In this document: positions 1-14,302 of the stretch, in pieces | Position numbering within the stretch: the first letter of the stretch is position 1 | Layout: every line of letters begins with the position of its first letter | Assembly (NCBI GenBank): GCA_027596075.1 | Contig: JADGJC010000105.1 | Coordinates: forward strand, 55,839-119,838 | DNA from: Rhizophlyctis rosea | Lineage: Eukaryota; Chytridiomycota; Chytridiomycetes; Rhizophlyctidales; Rhizophlyctidaceae | Direction: 5' to 3' | Length of the DNA stretch: 64,000 bases | Position numbers and translations under genes: made by a program | Notes under the pieces: generated by a model | What the model saw: only the letters and a program-made list of their open reading frames with translations | Told to the model about the DNA's origin: nothing | The model's database searches: none

Positions 1-303
1 TGAGTGCACTGGAAATTGACCAACAATTACAAGAGAGAACAGGGAGAGAAGTTGGAGCGTGTTGGCTCCCAACCATATGGGAGCACCTTACCCAAATTTA
101 GATACACTACAGATGAAGTGGAAAAATAGCTCGTTTGGCAGCACCGGCTATCAAGAGTCAAAGTCCTGGCCAGTGGCATGACGAATCCCATGCTCCGAGT
201 ATGTCCCAAGCCCTTCATCTCATCATCTCCCCACACCCAACCTGAACCTCTGACATTTACAACAGCTCCACCAAGACTGTGCTCCCAGAAAGAAACTTGA
301 AGT

Positions 304-2005
304 ATGGCAGACGCGGCAGACTCTACTGAAGCACCTGCTCCTTTGCGTCTTAACTTTCGGACCATTACTGGCGAGAAGAAAAGTGTGGATACCGACGCCA
401 ACAGCACTCTCGCCGAACTCAAGGAAAAGCTGGCGGGACTGCTGGGCATCCCCATAGACCAGCAGCGATTAGTGTACGCAGGACGCGTCTTGAAGGACGA
501 GGAAGCAACCCTCGGCTCATATAACTTGAAAACCGGCGAAACCATCAATGTAGCAAAAGCCGCAAGCAATAGAGTGGCCGAGACGGCAGCACGTCCAGCA
601 GCGTCTGGAGCCAGTGCACCTACTCTGCCTGGTCTTGGGTCCTCGGCGAGACCATCGGGTAGTAGTCCCTTTGGTTTGCCTCCTGGTGCGTTTGAGACCG
701 TCATTCCATAACTCGTCGATATGGGCTTAGCTTACCTGCCACTTTCAGAAATCTCATCCATGCTGGACAATCCATTTATGAGATCAATAATGGAGAACCC
801 GGAGTTCATGCGCTCGATGATGCAAAGTGATCCTCGCATAGCGGCTATGGCAGAAGTAGGCTTGCCTGATGCTCATTGGTTGGCACACGTGAACAGTCGC
901 TGACCATCGCAATCAGAGAAATCCAGAAGTCCGCCACCTCCTCAATGACCCCGCAGTATGTTCAACTCAAAATGTTGGTTTGCGTGTCATATTCTCATCA
1001 GCGCCTTGTAGTTCCTACGACAAACGATGGACACAATGCGGAATCCTGCTGCCATGCAGGAAATGATGAGAAATCATGGTACTCGCGAATATCTATTGAT
1101 TTCAAGTTGCCTCATCTGACGACCACCGTACAGACCGCCAATTAAGCAATATCGAGGCTATGCCGGGTGGAATGAACTATTTGTCCTCAATGTTCAGGTC
1201 AATGGAAGGATCAGCGGGTACCGCGACGGAGGAAAACCCCAGTACTGGTGAGCAATGGACGCAATCGCAGCAATTTTTCTCTTCTTTGCTTACCGACACA
1301 CCAACATGACATTCTTCTCTTCTTTGCTGACCGAAACACATACCATGCAGATGAAGCGAATGCCGAGTTTGCCCGAAGACTTGGTGCCAATCAAACGTCT
1401 GGCGGCGCTTTACCAAATCCATGGGCGCCACCTGCCGCAAATTCTCAAACGGCTTCCACTGCAGCGAACCCTCTTGCCAGCCTTTTCTCAGATCCGTTAG
1501 CAAATCCCGGAGGCAACTCATTTGCCAACCCCTTCATCAACCCTTTTGCCATTCCGTTTGCCCCGGTATGTCGTCTGCTTTCTCAGACTATAGAGATTAG
1601 ATCCAGGATGGCTCACTCTCTCAAGCAGCCGTCAAACACTCCTACATCGCAGTCTGGTCAACCCACAGCTGTCGTGCCCCCCATGTTTGACGCAACATTG
1701 CTTCAGCAGCTTGAGCAGATGCAACTTGCAATGACAGGCCTCGGTCTTCCCGCGCAACAACCTACTTCCACCCCTTCCACACCCGCCGCACCGTCTGAAC
1801 CCGCCGAGCCACCCGAAGTTCGATTCGCCACACAACTTCAGTCGCTGCGTGAAATGGGTTTTGATGAAACAGACCGTTGCATACGTGCTTTGCTTGCGGC
1901 AGTAAGTGGCTGATGACCGTCCATTTTCCATGATGACCATATCTGACACAATTTTAGGGAGGCAACGTGGAAGCTGCTGTTGCGTATATGTTGGATGCGC
2001 CTTAA
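304..2005 (+). CDS. DSK2: Ubiquilin / Dsk2-type UBL-UBA ubiquitin receptor, about 7 exons
   Basis: Shuttle factor that carries ubiquitylated clients to the proteasome; cytosolic and nuclear. Seen: an N-terminal ubiquitin-like domain (from LRLNFRTITGEKKSVDT to about residue 85), then STI1-type Met/Asn/Pro-rich segments (SSMLDNPFMRSIMENPEF, MDTMRNPAAMQEMMRNH). A low-complexity N/P/F stretch follows. The C-terminal UBA domain starts at LQSLREMGFDET and its last helix is completed after a final short intron (GGNVEAAVAYMLDAP). This UBL-STI1-UBA order defines the ubiquilin family. Exons are joined by short introns with clear donors (GTGCGT near 685, GTAAGT near 1902). The ATG at 304 opens directly into the UBL. 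Its terminator faces that of the PRMT1 gene, 135 bp away. Confidence 0.93.
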
Positions 2006-2140
2006 GACCTAACTGCACGACCGCAGATTACAAGCGCAAGACACGATCTGTGATCAATTAGATACAAAAGTGCAAAATAAATACAGTTGGAAAACATGTT
2101 TAACCCCCCAAGAAACCGATCCGCAGGCCCCACTATCCTA

Positions 2141-3336
<1,196 letters not shown>

Positions 3337-3649
3337 GTTGCGTTCAAGTGCAGCGGAAGTTTGAGAAATGGTTGGAGGAATTGCAGCAGGTCAAGCTTGG
3401 AGTGTGCAATGTTTGTTTGGAATCAAAAATAATTCAAAATATTTTTGATCCAGGGTTTTGCACCACGGACAGGGGGCTTGAGCTCCGAAAAGATACAAAT
3501 TGACATGGTTGATTCGGATTCACTCGACTCGAGTCGCACTAGTCATGTGATTGTAGGACGCCCGCTCAATGTTGCCACGCATCTTCCTCACATTCGCGTC
3601 GTTTTTGTCCCTTCCCATCCTCCTTGCCCAACACCGCAAAACACTCAAC
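3337..3649. promoter_or_regulatory. Divergent promoter region between PRMT1 and epsilon-COP
   Basis: This 313-bp gap separates two start codons pointing away from each other, so it must hold both promoters. I see no clear TATA box and no ORF of coding character. The mixed composition with short AT-rich patches (around 3425-3445) would suit a TATA-less housekeeping promoter. Basis: position only. Confidence 0.5.
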
Positions 3650-4892
3650 ATGGCTGACGTTGGTAGGTATCTGAGAACGCCGGTGACCTACTTTGAAAGG
3701 GCTGCCCACGGTTATTTCGCCTTGCTAACTTCGCTCCACAACAGACGAGCTCCTCCTCCTCCGCAACCTCTTCTACCTCGGCTCCTTCCAACAAGTCATC
3801 AACGAAGCCACAAACCCCTCCACAACCCCCCGCTCCGACACCGCCAAACTCGAACGTCGCGTCTTCCTCCACCGCGCATATGTCGCGCAAGGACGCTACA
3901 ACCTCGTCACCTCCGAAATAAGCGACGTGGACCCCGCCGAACTCCGTGCCGTCAAGATCCTTGCTCGGTACGCGCAGGCGGGCAACGGTAACAATGCCGC
4001 AGGGAAGGAGGCGGCCGTGGCGGAGATTCAAACCCTGTTGAACGAGGGTGCCCATGGGTTGAGTAGTTTGGTTCAGCTTGTGGCTGGGACGATCTTCTAT
4101 GGTGAAGGGTCGTACGAGGAAGCGTTGCGGGCGGTTGTTCAAAGTCCTAAGCACTTGGAATGGTGAGCTCAAACTCGACGGCCTCACGCCCGTGTTGTGT
4201 GAGTTTGCGCTGACCTGACGTCTCAACAGTGTTGCGTTGGCCACACAAACATACCTGAAGCTGGATCGGCCAGACTTGGCACACAAAGAGGTTGAGAAGC
4301 TAAAGACGTGGGCTGACGACGCTACACTTGCCCAATTGGTGGAAGCATGGTGCAACTTGTACTCGGTATGGCGGCAACCTCAAACACAAATGCTACAGAA
4401 TTTTCCGCTCACAAATACCGCCGCAGGGAGGAACAGCCGAAAAAGCACAAGAGGCATACTACATTTTTGAAGAACTTGCATCATCCAAAGTTGCGACAAG
4501 CAAACTCCTCACTGGACAAGCAGTCTGTCGAATGCAAGCGGGAAGGTTTTCGGATGCGGAGGAGCTATTATTGGAGTCGCTAAATAAGGTGCATCTCCAT
4601 CAGAATAGTTCTCTCAAACTGTCAGCTCACACCCTACATATCTCAGAACCCCAACGATGCAGAGACACTAGCAAACCTGGCCATTTGTGCGAACGCAACT
4701 GGAAAACCCGTGGACGTCGCAAATCGTTACATTAAGTATGTTGCGGAGTGGTTTTCAGCTAGCAAAGAGTTCATGAAACTCATGCACACTCGCAGCCAAT
4801 TGAAAGACGTCGCACCATCACACCCTTTCATTGAAGAACTTCAGCTCAAGGAATCCTTCTTCGACCGATCAGCCCAGCGATTCACAGTATAA
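3650..4892 (+). CDS. SEC28: Coatomer subunit epsilon (epsilon-COP)
   Basis: TPR-solenoid subunit of the COPI coat, which stabilises alpha-COP and acts in retrograde Golgi-to-ER transport. Seen: a short first exon (MADVD) spliced at GTAGGT into ELLLLRNLFYLGSFQQVI, the characteristic opening of the family. The helical repeats follow: LHRAYVAQGRYNLV, LERRVFL, VALATQTYLKLDRPDLAHKE and AYYIFEELASSK. The C-terminal block NPNDAETLANLAICANATGK precedes the last exon, SHPFIEELQLKESFFDRSA. About 290 residues, the normal family length. At least five introns of 50-80 nt interrupt it, with in-frame joins at 4165/4230 and 4590/4648. The stop is a TAA just before a convergent neighbour. Confidence 0.94.
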
Positions 4893-5040
4893 TAAAACTA
4901 TCTACAGAAACTACCAACCAGCTATCCAGCAAAATAGCATTACACCGCATTTGTGAACTCGATAACTTTGATCCCTTGCTACGGTTCTATCTAGAAGATG
5001 TCGCAATATAACAGCTATGTAGATATTTCCCTATTCTACG

Positions 5041-7164
5041 TCAGTCATCATCCCCTGCAGTTTTGCCCTCTGTCGCCTGCTTCCACATGCTTTTGAGAAT
5101 CCCCTTCGCAAGATCCCTAATGGTATTAGAATACGTCCCCCAAAACACCTCCGTCCGATCTCTCGACATGGCACTTTTCGTCATCCGCCCCTTATTACCA
5201 CCATCCTGATCCCCCTTCAACAACCTCTTATTCGTCACACTACTACTCTTCTCCCAAATAACCCTCTTAATCTCCTCCTCAGGCGTATCCTGATCCTCGT
5301 CCATCAACTCCCACCGCAGCTGGTCAACGATATCCGTACAATGGAAATCGACCGCGGATAGTTCCCATTCTCGGATATCCAAATCGGCGGTTTGTTCCAG
5401 TTGTATGGTGTTGATTTGGTAGTTCATTTGGGTGTAGAAGGGGTTTTGGAAGAGGCTTGGGGGTGGGGAGGATGGGTCTGGTAGGAAGCGTTTGAACCAT
5501 ACGGTTGTTGCTGCGTCTAGCATGGCCATATCCCCTGCAGGCATTACCAAGAATGAGTCTGTTCCAACCTTCGATTGTTCAAGTGAACATCGCCACTCAC
5601 CTCTCATGCCCCCATATGCCTTCCGAAGTTGCAGAGAGTAAAGCAAGTCTCGATACTCAGTCGGCAAACTGCTGACCTCCTTACTGTTAAGTTTGACAGG
5701 CTGAGACTCGTCCGGAGGGGTCTCGTCGGAATTGGGAACGGGATCGCGAAAGGTTGATGATGCAAGTGCTTCTACGAACCCGAGTAACCACTTAACGCAG
5801 CTCTCGGGTGGATGAAACCCCTTGCTCAAAGCACACATGAGCCATATGAGGACTACGAGGGTAGGAATGTGAGCATCAAGTGTCTGGTGAAAACCGCAAC
5901 ATTTGGGAATACACACTCGGGAACTTGATGTGCAATACTGCATCCTCCACCACCATGATCGGCACTCGTCGAAGCAGTTGATTGATATCCAGAAGGGCGA
6001 GGTGCTTTGCCGTCCGAAGGGCAACGGTAGGTTTGCCCCGACGAATGCATTTTTGCAGATGAGATTTTAGGAGTGGTATAAACGCTGATGTGTAGGGTGG
6101 GCCGTTGTGATGAACGAACGCCAAGTGCAGAGTGTTGAGTTCGGCGGACGGCACGGATGAGCAGATCTACATCAATGAACATATGTTGAAATATTGTCCA
6201 AGTAGTTGTGAATGAAATGCGCGTCTTACGGTAATGGTCCTATGCTGATCCCTCCAATGAAACTCACTCTTCCACGCGATCTGCAGCGGCTTTTCGGACG
6301 TAAAAGTGGCGACGTTCTTCCTATCATCATAATAGAAATACCCCGGCACTCGGTAATCAGGCAATCCCAGGAAGTTGTGTAATGAAGACTGGTTTGATGA
6401 TACTGGTCGTGATGGTGCAGATTTCGCAGTCTTTCCATTAGACGACGATGACTTGCTCGATTCTGAAGATTCGGTGAGCGGCGTCTTAGTTCCAGGCGTT
6501 GGCACATCGTCTTCGTCATTGCCGGCGTTATCTTCGGAATTGCTGTCGTAACCCGCCATGATTGACGCGAGAGTCTGTTCACCTGATTTTCTTTTTTTGG
6601 GTGCAGGTCGTTTTCCTAATGAGACATTCAATTTGGAGTCTTTCAATCAGGTGCAGGAAAGTAGCAGTCATACAAACCTTTAGGTTGCAGCGTCGAGGTT
6701 GTGGTTGGACGAAGGGGTGGGTTGGCGGGCTTAGATCGCGCCGATTTCGGAGAAGGCTTTGGAGACTTGCTGGTGGGTGAATCACTTGCAAGGGTGGCCT
6801 TCAGTCCTGCACGGAAACGTTTGGGATCCTTATTCCCACTAGTTGCTAGTGAGGTGGCGGCTGGCCGTTTGCGAGTATCAGACGTGCTCTCTGCGTAGTC
6901 AGACCCTGCTTCGCTCCCTCCCCAGATTTCTCCTGAGATATCGTCGTCTTCATTCTGATACCGTGGCCGGGGTCTTGATCCACCTGTGGTGGTGCTTCGT
7001 GATGTTTCTGTAAGATCAACTTCGACATTGAGACGAGCTGGGGACGATTTGTGAAGAATCGAGATTGACGGTTCTGAGGTGTTGGAGGAGGGTGTGGTTG
7101 GACGGCCTGTGCCCTTCGCGAGGAATCCGGTGAGAGTTGGCTGTTTCTTTTTGGGAGGCTGCAT
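5041..7164 (-). CDS. Uncharacterised protein with N-terminal PIP-box and a clamp-loader-like helical region
   Basis: I do not recognise a named family. The N-terminus carries KKKQPTLTGFLAKG, a good match to a PCNA-interacting PIP box (QxxLxxFL) in a basic context. About 200 disordered Ser/Thr/Pro/Lys-rich residues follow. The next ordered blocks are LHNFLGLPDYRVPGYFYYDD, LQKCIRRGKPTVALRTAKHL, LLRRVPIMVVEDA, LIWLMCALSKGF and LRKAYGGM. The block with a basic RRG, an A-L pair, LLRR and ED resembles the C-terminal helical domain of MgsA/WRNIP1-type AAA proteins, but no Walker motifs are present. Exons join in frame through four introns, including a 55-nt one after VVEDA and one after YGGMR. A replication or DNA-repair role is inferred from the PIP box only. 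The ATG at 7164 was chosen as the first in-frame ATG; a TTG lies upstream. Confidence 0.75.
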
Positions 7165-7513
7165 CTTGGCAGCTTGTGGCAAGTTTGAAGACTACTGCTG
7201 TCGCCTATGGTATGAAATTGCTTACAGCAGGGAGGGCAGGGGGGACTCTATCGAAGCCTGGGAATGTGACAGACTGGGGAAGGAATGTGGGTGGACTGTG
7301 GGAAAGTGGGTGGACAAAGGGTTTCCATCAGAGATGCGCCATTCCATTGATATGACCATTTATGGCAAGTCCGTTTGGATGGACGGTCAGAAAGTTTGGC
7401 GACCACAGGCCAGCACGTCAGGATGTCAGGATCTCTTTTTGTTTACCCTTTTTGTAGCAGCTATTTTTAAACACTTTCCATTCCCTTCCGCTGACCACTC
7501 CCTCGTGAATCAT
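7165..7513. promoter_or_regulatory. Divergent promoter region (PIP-box gene / METTL21-like gene)
   Basis: A 349-bp gap lies between two start codons facing apart. A T-rich patch at about 7435-7475 sits 40-80 bp upstream of the plus-strand ATG. I see no canonical TATA box, RNA gene or further ORF with coding character. Confidence 0.4.
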
Positions 7514-8448
7514 ATGGCCCTAGTTCCGTGGCGTTATCGAAACCCTTATGTGAATGCAAAGTATGACCCTCAACGAAACTTTGTTTTATGCGGTGTAAAA
7601 GGTGAATAGGATTCTTGCCAACAAGATCTCTACCACAGCTGTCTGACCCCCCCCCCCCCCTTTTCCATCACCAGTTGAGATCCGTCAAAATCCTGACGCG
7701 GACATAGACCTAAACTCAAACACCGGCTTCCTCGTATGGGATGGCGCATACATATCATCCAAATATATGACAGAGCACGTCCCTTTGACGGGTATGCTGC
7801 AACCACTCCTTCATGAATCCAACCAAATCTCATCAATCCAATAAAGGCAAACGCGTCGTAGAATTGGGAGCCGGTCTAGGTCTTGTCGGCATAGCATGCT
7901 GGCTATCTGGCGCAAAGCACGTCACCCTCACAGACCTCCCAGACACCCTTCATCACACAAAAACCAACGTGGAACATAATGTAGATCGAATATGTGCGGA
8001 ACGGCCCACGCTGGACAAAGATGCCATAGTAGTGGCACCGCTCGAATGGTACTTCATGGCTTCCCCTCCTTGCCCACTCCAAAATTCACTGACGATCTAC
8101 TAGGGGCACAGATACCCAACTCACCGCCGACTACGTTGTCGCCAGCGAGATTCTCTACTTGCCACAATTCCATCAAGCACTATTGCAAACCTTGACCAAT
8201 ATAATGAATCGTGGGAGTAAATTTATAACATGTTACAAGAAACGGAATCTAGGCGAAGAGGGGTTTTACAAGGTTGCAGAGGAGGCAGGATTTGGCCTGA
8301 AAGTAGTGAGTGGCACTACTTGCGTGAACATTTACACCTCCAAGTGTCAACTCAACACCCGCGTCTCTTCCAGGTGGACGAGTCCTTATTAAATGTAGAA
8401 TTCCAACAGTCTGAATATGTGCTTCTAGAGTTGTTTCAAAAGGAATGA
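7514..8448 (+). CDS. Class I SAM-dependent lysine methyltransferase, METTL21 / family-16 type
   Basis: Probable protein-lysine methyltransferase of the seven-beta-strand group that includes METTL21A-D and yeast Efm proteins; the substrate cannot be told. Seen: an N-terminal cap with NTGFLVWDGAYISSKYM, the family's W-D/E-G entry. The SAM loop GKRVVELGAGLGLVGI follows, with an acidic ribose-binding end at HVTLTDLPDTL. Then come VVAPLEW (the conserved LxW) and the post-II block VVASEILYLPQFHQALLQTL, equivalent to the family's (D/E)xxY motif. Five exons are visible, with donors GTGAAT near 7603, GTATGC near 7792, GTACTT near 8050 and GTGAGT near 8306. Intron 1 contains a run of 14 C just before its acceptor. 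About 230 residues, normal for the family. Confidence 0.87.
7647..7660 (+). repeat. Poly-C homopolymer (14 C) in an intron polypyrimidine region
   Basis: An uninterrupted run of 14 C lies just upstream of the CACCAG acceptor of the first intron of the METTL21-like gene. It may act as the polypyrimidine tract. Homopolymer G/C runs of this length are also where assembly length errors occur. Confidence 0.9.
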
Positions 8449-8701
8449 CCACGACATATCTTGACGTTGTGTGAAGAGTGGTGAAGTTACCAAATCCGAG
8501 TCAAAGTCATGCACCCCTGCCATAATGCAACACATCCGAGGATCATCCATCATCTACCATGTGCATGACACCCAATGTCCGAAAGATTCCAAATTACGTT
8601 TTGCTGTACGACACAGCGTATAATTCAATTTATTGTTTTTACATGGAATAGGGAATATTGGGAAACAGGAGGGGATGATAGGTAATGAAAGTTGCGGACG
8701 C

Positions 8702-10188
<1,487 letters not shown>

Positions 10189-11002
10189 GTTTGTTAGATG
10201 AGGATGCAAAAGGTAGTGTGAAGATGAGAAATGATCAGATGTTGAGACAACTTGAGATGGGAAAGTTCTGGGACGCAGTGCGTTGACTTTATGTTTTTTG
10301 TTTGTGGGCCTGACGCAGAGATTCGAAACTGGGCGGCCGATTGTTTGGTGGTGGTGCGGGTTCTGGTTGGCAAGGGAACCCCCAAAAGGGGAGCCCAAAT
10401 GAGATGATTGAGATCTGACTGACGGGCGACACCGCCAAGCCACTTTTGGGTGGGAAAGGCAAAACGGTCCAAATCAATGTCAGAAAACGTGCGTTCAAAC
10501 GTCACCTATTACAATGGCATGTAAATGCCACCCACAGCCAATCCAACCATTCAATCCATATCTCATCGAGTCACAAAAAAGATCTTCGTTTTGGGGCATT
10601 TTTGCCACAAGGGTGTGAAGGAACCAGCGGAACTGTAACACAAGGATTTCAAACCATCGATGAGATGGATGAATCGGAGGGCACGGAATGGTTGTGTGAT
10701 CCCACAAATGACAGATGAATGCCACCAGAACTCCAGAAGGCCTGAAACGCGCAGCTATCAACCCTGCCATGCATTAAAGGATTTGAGCAGCGAATTTCAA
10801 ATACTGCATTGGCTGAGCATTGGTCACAAATTCCCCTCTGACCAGATGGATGGATAGAGTGTACACATCATGTAAGGCATGGCAGAGTGAATGGTCAAAG
10901 GCACTGCAGTAAGTGCCTGACTTTCGGCTCCTCGCCAATTGCAGTTCCTACCAGACACGTCAATCTATTATGAACAGTACTAATAGTGATGCTGCAGCCC
11001 AT
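10189..11002. promoter_or_regulatory. GAPDH upstream region
   Basis: These 814 bp separate the GAPDH start from the 3' end of the HET-domain gene. They should contain the GAPDH promoter at 10189-10500. A pyrimidine-rich stretch (on the minus strand) lies just upstream of the ATG, as is common in strongly expressed fungal genes. I found no coding region or clear motif in the remainder. Confidence 0.35.
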
Positions 11003-12702
11003 CTATTCTAGCCAGACCTCCGTCCAAAACCCATGCTTCTCGATCGCCCCGAGCAAATGCTCAAATTGCACCCTCACCGTCCGTTTCTTGTCTTCACTGG
11101 TGTGCGCCCATGTCGTAAGATCCGCAACAAACCCGACGACCCGATCTCCATCCTCATTCAACAGCGCAACCCTCTTCGACGTGGCAAACAGGAAGCCTGC
11201 AGCGTTGAACGACTTCGGAACCCCATATAAAGGATATTCGTTCAAGCCGTCAACGCGCACATTGTATGCATCCCTCATATGACAGAAACGATGAGTACAA
11301 GGAGCCCACCGATCCTTTCTGGAACACTTCTCCAGAGGTACCATAGATCCTTCATACTGCCGAATATTCCCCGCTTCGGACCACGGTCCCACCAAAGCCA
11401 ATTCCCCAAGATCTAATTTAGGTAATGCTAAGCTAGTATACCCGCACAATCGCTTATCTGTCGTGCAAAGCTTGCAAACGTTGTCTTTTGTGCAATTGCA
11501 GGTGGCAACGCAGGGACCCCCACACCATTGGTTGATCCAACTGAACAATGGGACGCGCAGGGGCGCAGTCTTACATTCATTAACGCTGTGGATGGTGGTA
11601 TAGGGGGATGTCGCAGCGAAGGCAAACGGTCCGAGAACCCCAATGCGGTCAGCTTCGCGCAGCAGTGCTTCCACAACCGTCTCTATTTCGGCAGTATAAT
11701 CAATGGGTATGGTCAGACCTGCAACACTCAAGCGGGCATATACGATGTCGTGTAGGACGGAGCAGCGGCGATCAAAGTCAACACAGAAGGCATGCTCAAT
11801 GCGTTCCTTTGTGGTGAGGAATTCCAGATCGTTGGGGAGGGAGCCAAGGAATATGGAGTCCAGGAAGGATAGGGCTTTTTGATGGGCATTGGTGTGAGCA
11901 GCATCGGGTGGGGCGCTGATGGTGTGGTTGTTCAGGTGCGGCGTAACGGATATAAGGTTATTGAGAGAACGTGATACTGAGGAGACCTTCAAGCTAAAAC
12001 CTTCAATGTCAAAGAGTGTCAAATCGGGCTCAAAGTATGCAATCTTCTTTTTAGATAGCAGGTACTCTACAGATAGAGAAAGGGCTTCAGCATGTGATGA
12101 CAATGTCTTCTACCTCATGCAGATGTACCTTGGTATGTCCACAACCTGCTGAAATACTCAGGCAAGGCTGGACCCCGTTCCTTGCGGCTTCCAGTACAAC
12201 ACCTATCAGGTACCGAAGACCGATCCACCAGATCTTTATACCTTTCGTATATATCCGTGACCGCCTTGTCAACAAAATCCTCCTGACTCATAGCATAGTA
12301 CAAATCGTCAACATATTGAGCAAGCCGCTTCATGATAACCGCATCGTCTGAATCAAACAGAATGACCGTCTGGTTCGCACCACGATAGATTTCCGGCATG
12401 GCAGCCACTTGCGCGCACTTATCCGTGTGACTACTCTGGTCGATCGAGTAGACGTCAACCCATAGGTGATAATGGCGCGCCAAGGCATGGAAGGATGAAA
12501 GACGGTCGATGTCCCGCGCCAAGGTTTCACCATTATTTCTGGGATTGTGATTGTCGGGATGGGAAGAGACTCTGCCCCACACGTAGGAGAGCGCGGTATA
12601 CGGTTTTGTGGCTTCTGCGGGACGAGCCTCTTGTGGCATCCATAGGTAGAATGACGGGTTTGAATCAGGAGATGACACGCTCTCTGGTCGTGTCTCCTCC
12701 AT
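11003..12702 (-). CDS. HET (heterokaryon incompatibility) domain protein, 2 exons, about 545 aa
   Basis: HET-domain proteins trigger cell death after non-self recognition in filamentous fungi; function in this lineage is unproven. Seen in canonical order: YTALSYVWG (about residue 35), LWVDVYSIDQ (about 80) followed by KCAQVAAMPEIYRGANQTV, and RLWTYQE (about 190). The motif WTYQE is completed exactly across the single 62-nt intron (12067-12128), which confirms the join. Further on, VLHDIVYARLSVAGL matches the distal HET block. The C-terminal half has a Cys cluster (CGGPC, CNCTKDNVCKLC, RLCGY) that could bind metal, and no recognised ankyrin, WD or NACHT module. Its long gap upstream (866 bp) suggests its own promoter. 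Confidence 0.88.
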
Positions 12703-13568
12703 TGTTGTCTGCGAGTAAGAAATAGGTCAGGTCTCAATTGGATTCCTTGATGACAATTATCAAAGGCTGCATACTTGTTGATATGTCAAAATCTGCTGAA
12801 ACCGGAGAGCAAGAAGCAGAAAAAAGAACAGGAGAAGGACTCCAGAAGTTGGAACCCCTCTGTTCGCGTCCGTGGCTCATCGTTCTGTGGCATGTGGTCA
12901 AAACAGCACGCCCTCTGTGTGGGTGGTGGATGGAGACAAACAGGTGCACACCTCGCACCAAACGCTCGGGCCAAGTGGCTTGACGGCACAGTTTGAACCG
13001 CCTTCCTCAACCAAGTCCTTTCAGCCTTTCGTCCCACTGGTGGTGTTTCCCACTTTCCCCTTTGCAAAGCACAAACATGTAGCAGGCACCAGAGACATAC
13101 AATGGGTGCCACACTCGCATGCCTGAAAAACAAGTAGCACGGTCATCCCGTCCCCACACATGTCATAAATCCAGATCTGATTACCGACGAGACACGCGAG
13201 GGTCCTAGTCACTCGACCAATCAGGTCAATCCCAAAATGCAGGGTATATAAATCCAGAGTGCACCACCCACAATTTGTAGGCATCCGTGCCGAGTCCCAT
13301 CATATGATTCTGGTGATGACCTCTAGGGCAAGTGCTCAGAGCCGGTATGATGACGGGGCGGGGGAAGAGGCCTCCAACAAGACCTTAGTGGCTCTCAGTT
13401 GATAATCGGGTCTGGCCTTAACCTTTTGCATTTTTTTGAGTTGCAAAGGATTGCCCCATCTCCCAATCGCTACGCCTCCACTCCTTTACCACTTTCACCC
13501 ACCCATTCACCACCCCTCTTCGCCCCCTTCCATATCATGCACCACCTCATTCCAGTATCCCCACAACA
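12703..13568. promoter_or_regulatory. Intergenic region with CCAAT box and TATA box upstream of the Cys-rich gene
   Basis: The start codons on either side point away from each other. On the plus strand a CCAAT element (13217-13221) is followed 24 bp later by TATATAAA (13245-13252). Together they form a textbook core promoter for a transcript starting near 13280. That leaves a roughly 290-nt leader before the ATG at 13569, and a T-rich tract at 13433-13440 lies inside it. No convincing coding sequence was seen in the remaining 500 bp. Confidence 0.55.
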
Positions 13569-13793
13569 ATGGGCGGCAGCTGCGACTATTGCGCCCACAA
13601 ATCATGCGGCAACCTCGCCCGCCTCGAACAATGCATCATCTGCGACGAGGACACCTACAACTGCGTGCCAGGCATCTGTCCCGACGGTGACCCCTCCTGC
13701 GGTTGTGTCAAAAACGACCTCATCATCTGCTCCACCTGTTCCCGCTCCAAAGACCCCGAAATCAAAATGAAGGTCAAAGCAGCCCGAGATTAG
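13569..13793 (+). CDS. Small cysteine-rich protein, 74 aa
   Basis: Intronless 74-codon ORF beginning MGGSCDYCAHKSCGN. It has 13 cysteines: CxxC and CxxxxC spacings in the first 20 residues, then CIICDEDTYNC, CPDGDPSCGC and CSTC. The C-terminus is basic (KMKVKAARD). There is no signal peptide, so a metal-binding cytosolic or nuclear protein is more likely than a secreted knottin. I do not recognise a family. Support for it being real: a strong upstream CCAAT/TATA pair, codons rich in TGC/AAC/GAC, and a Cys pattern unlikely by chance. It is convergent with IQGAP. Confidence 0.6.
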   Translation: MGGSCDYCAHKSCGNLARLEQCIICDEDTYNCVPGICPDGDPSCGCVKNDLIICSTCSRSKDPEIKMKVKAARD

Positions 13794-14302
13794 GCCGAGG
13801 AGGAGGTGGCAGAAGCAGAGGTTTCAGCGGCTATCAACGTCATTGTTATGCGTAGGGGTGTTGATAAGATGGCTTTAGTGCAGTGGTTGAATAACAATGC
13901 CACAAAAGGGAAATAGCTTGGTATTGACGAGCATGTAGAAAAAGAGCGAAACATTTTAGTGGACGGGGCAACGAAGTAGTAATACATGTCTACTTTTTGA
14001 ACGAATGCACCAGTCGTCCAATTAAGGTCCGCGTTTTCATGTGGGCGGAAGGGGAGAAACAATGAAACACCCCAGTCCAAAATCTGTGCCAACTGCTCAC
14101 TACTATATTACTTATGCTATATTATGGTTTCGGCATTACTCAACCAACCAAGCAAACACACTAATTTACAAACCACCCCTACACGCTTCCCTTGCACCCT
14201 CATACATGAATTGTCCACACCGTTACCAACCTCACACATAGAACCTGTAACCCAACACACATCAGTACGAGACCCCATCAAAAAGCACCTCTACCGAAAA
14301 AC
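13794..14302. other. Convergent 3' region, Cys-rich gene / IQGAP
   Basis: These 509 bp between two stop codons presumably hold both 3' UTRs. The region is AT-rich, with an AACCA/ACAC-rich stretch around 14120-14280. No gene or structured repeat was recognised. Confidence 0.4.
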
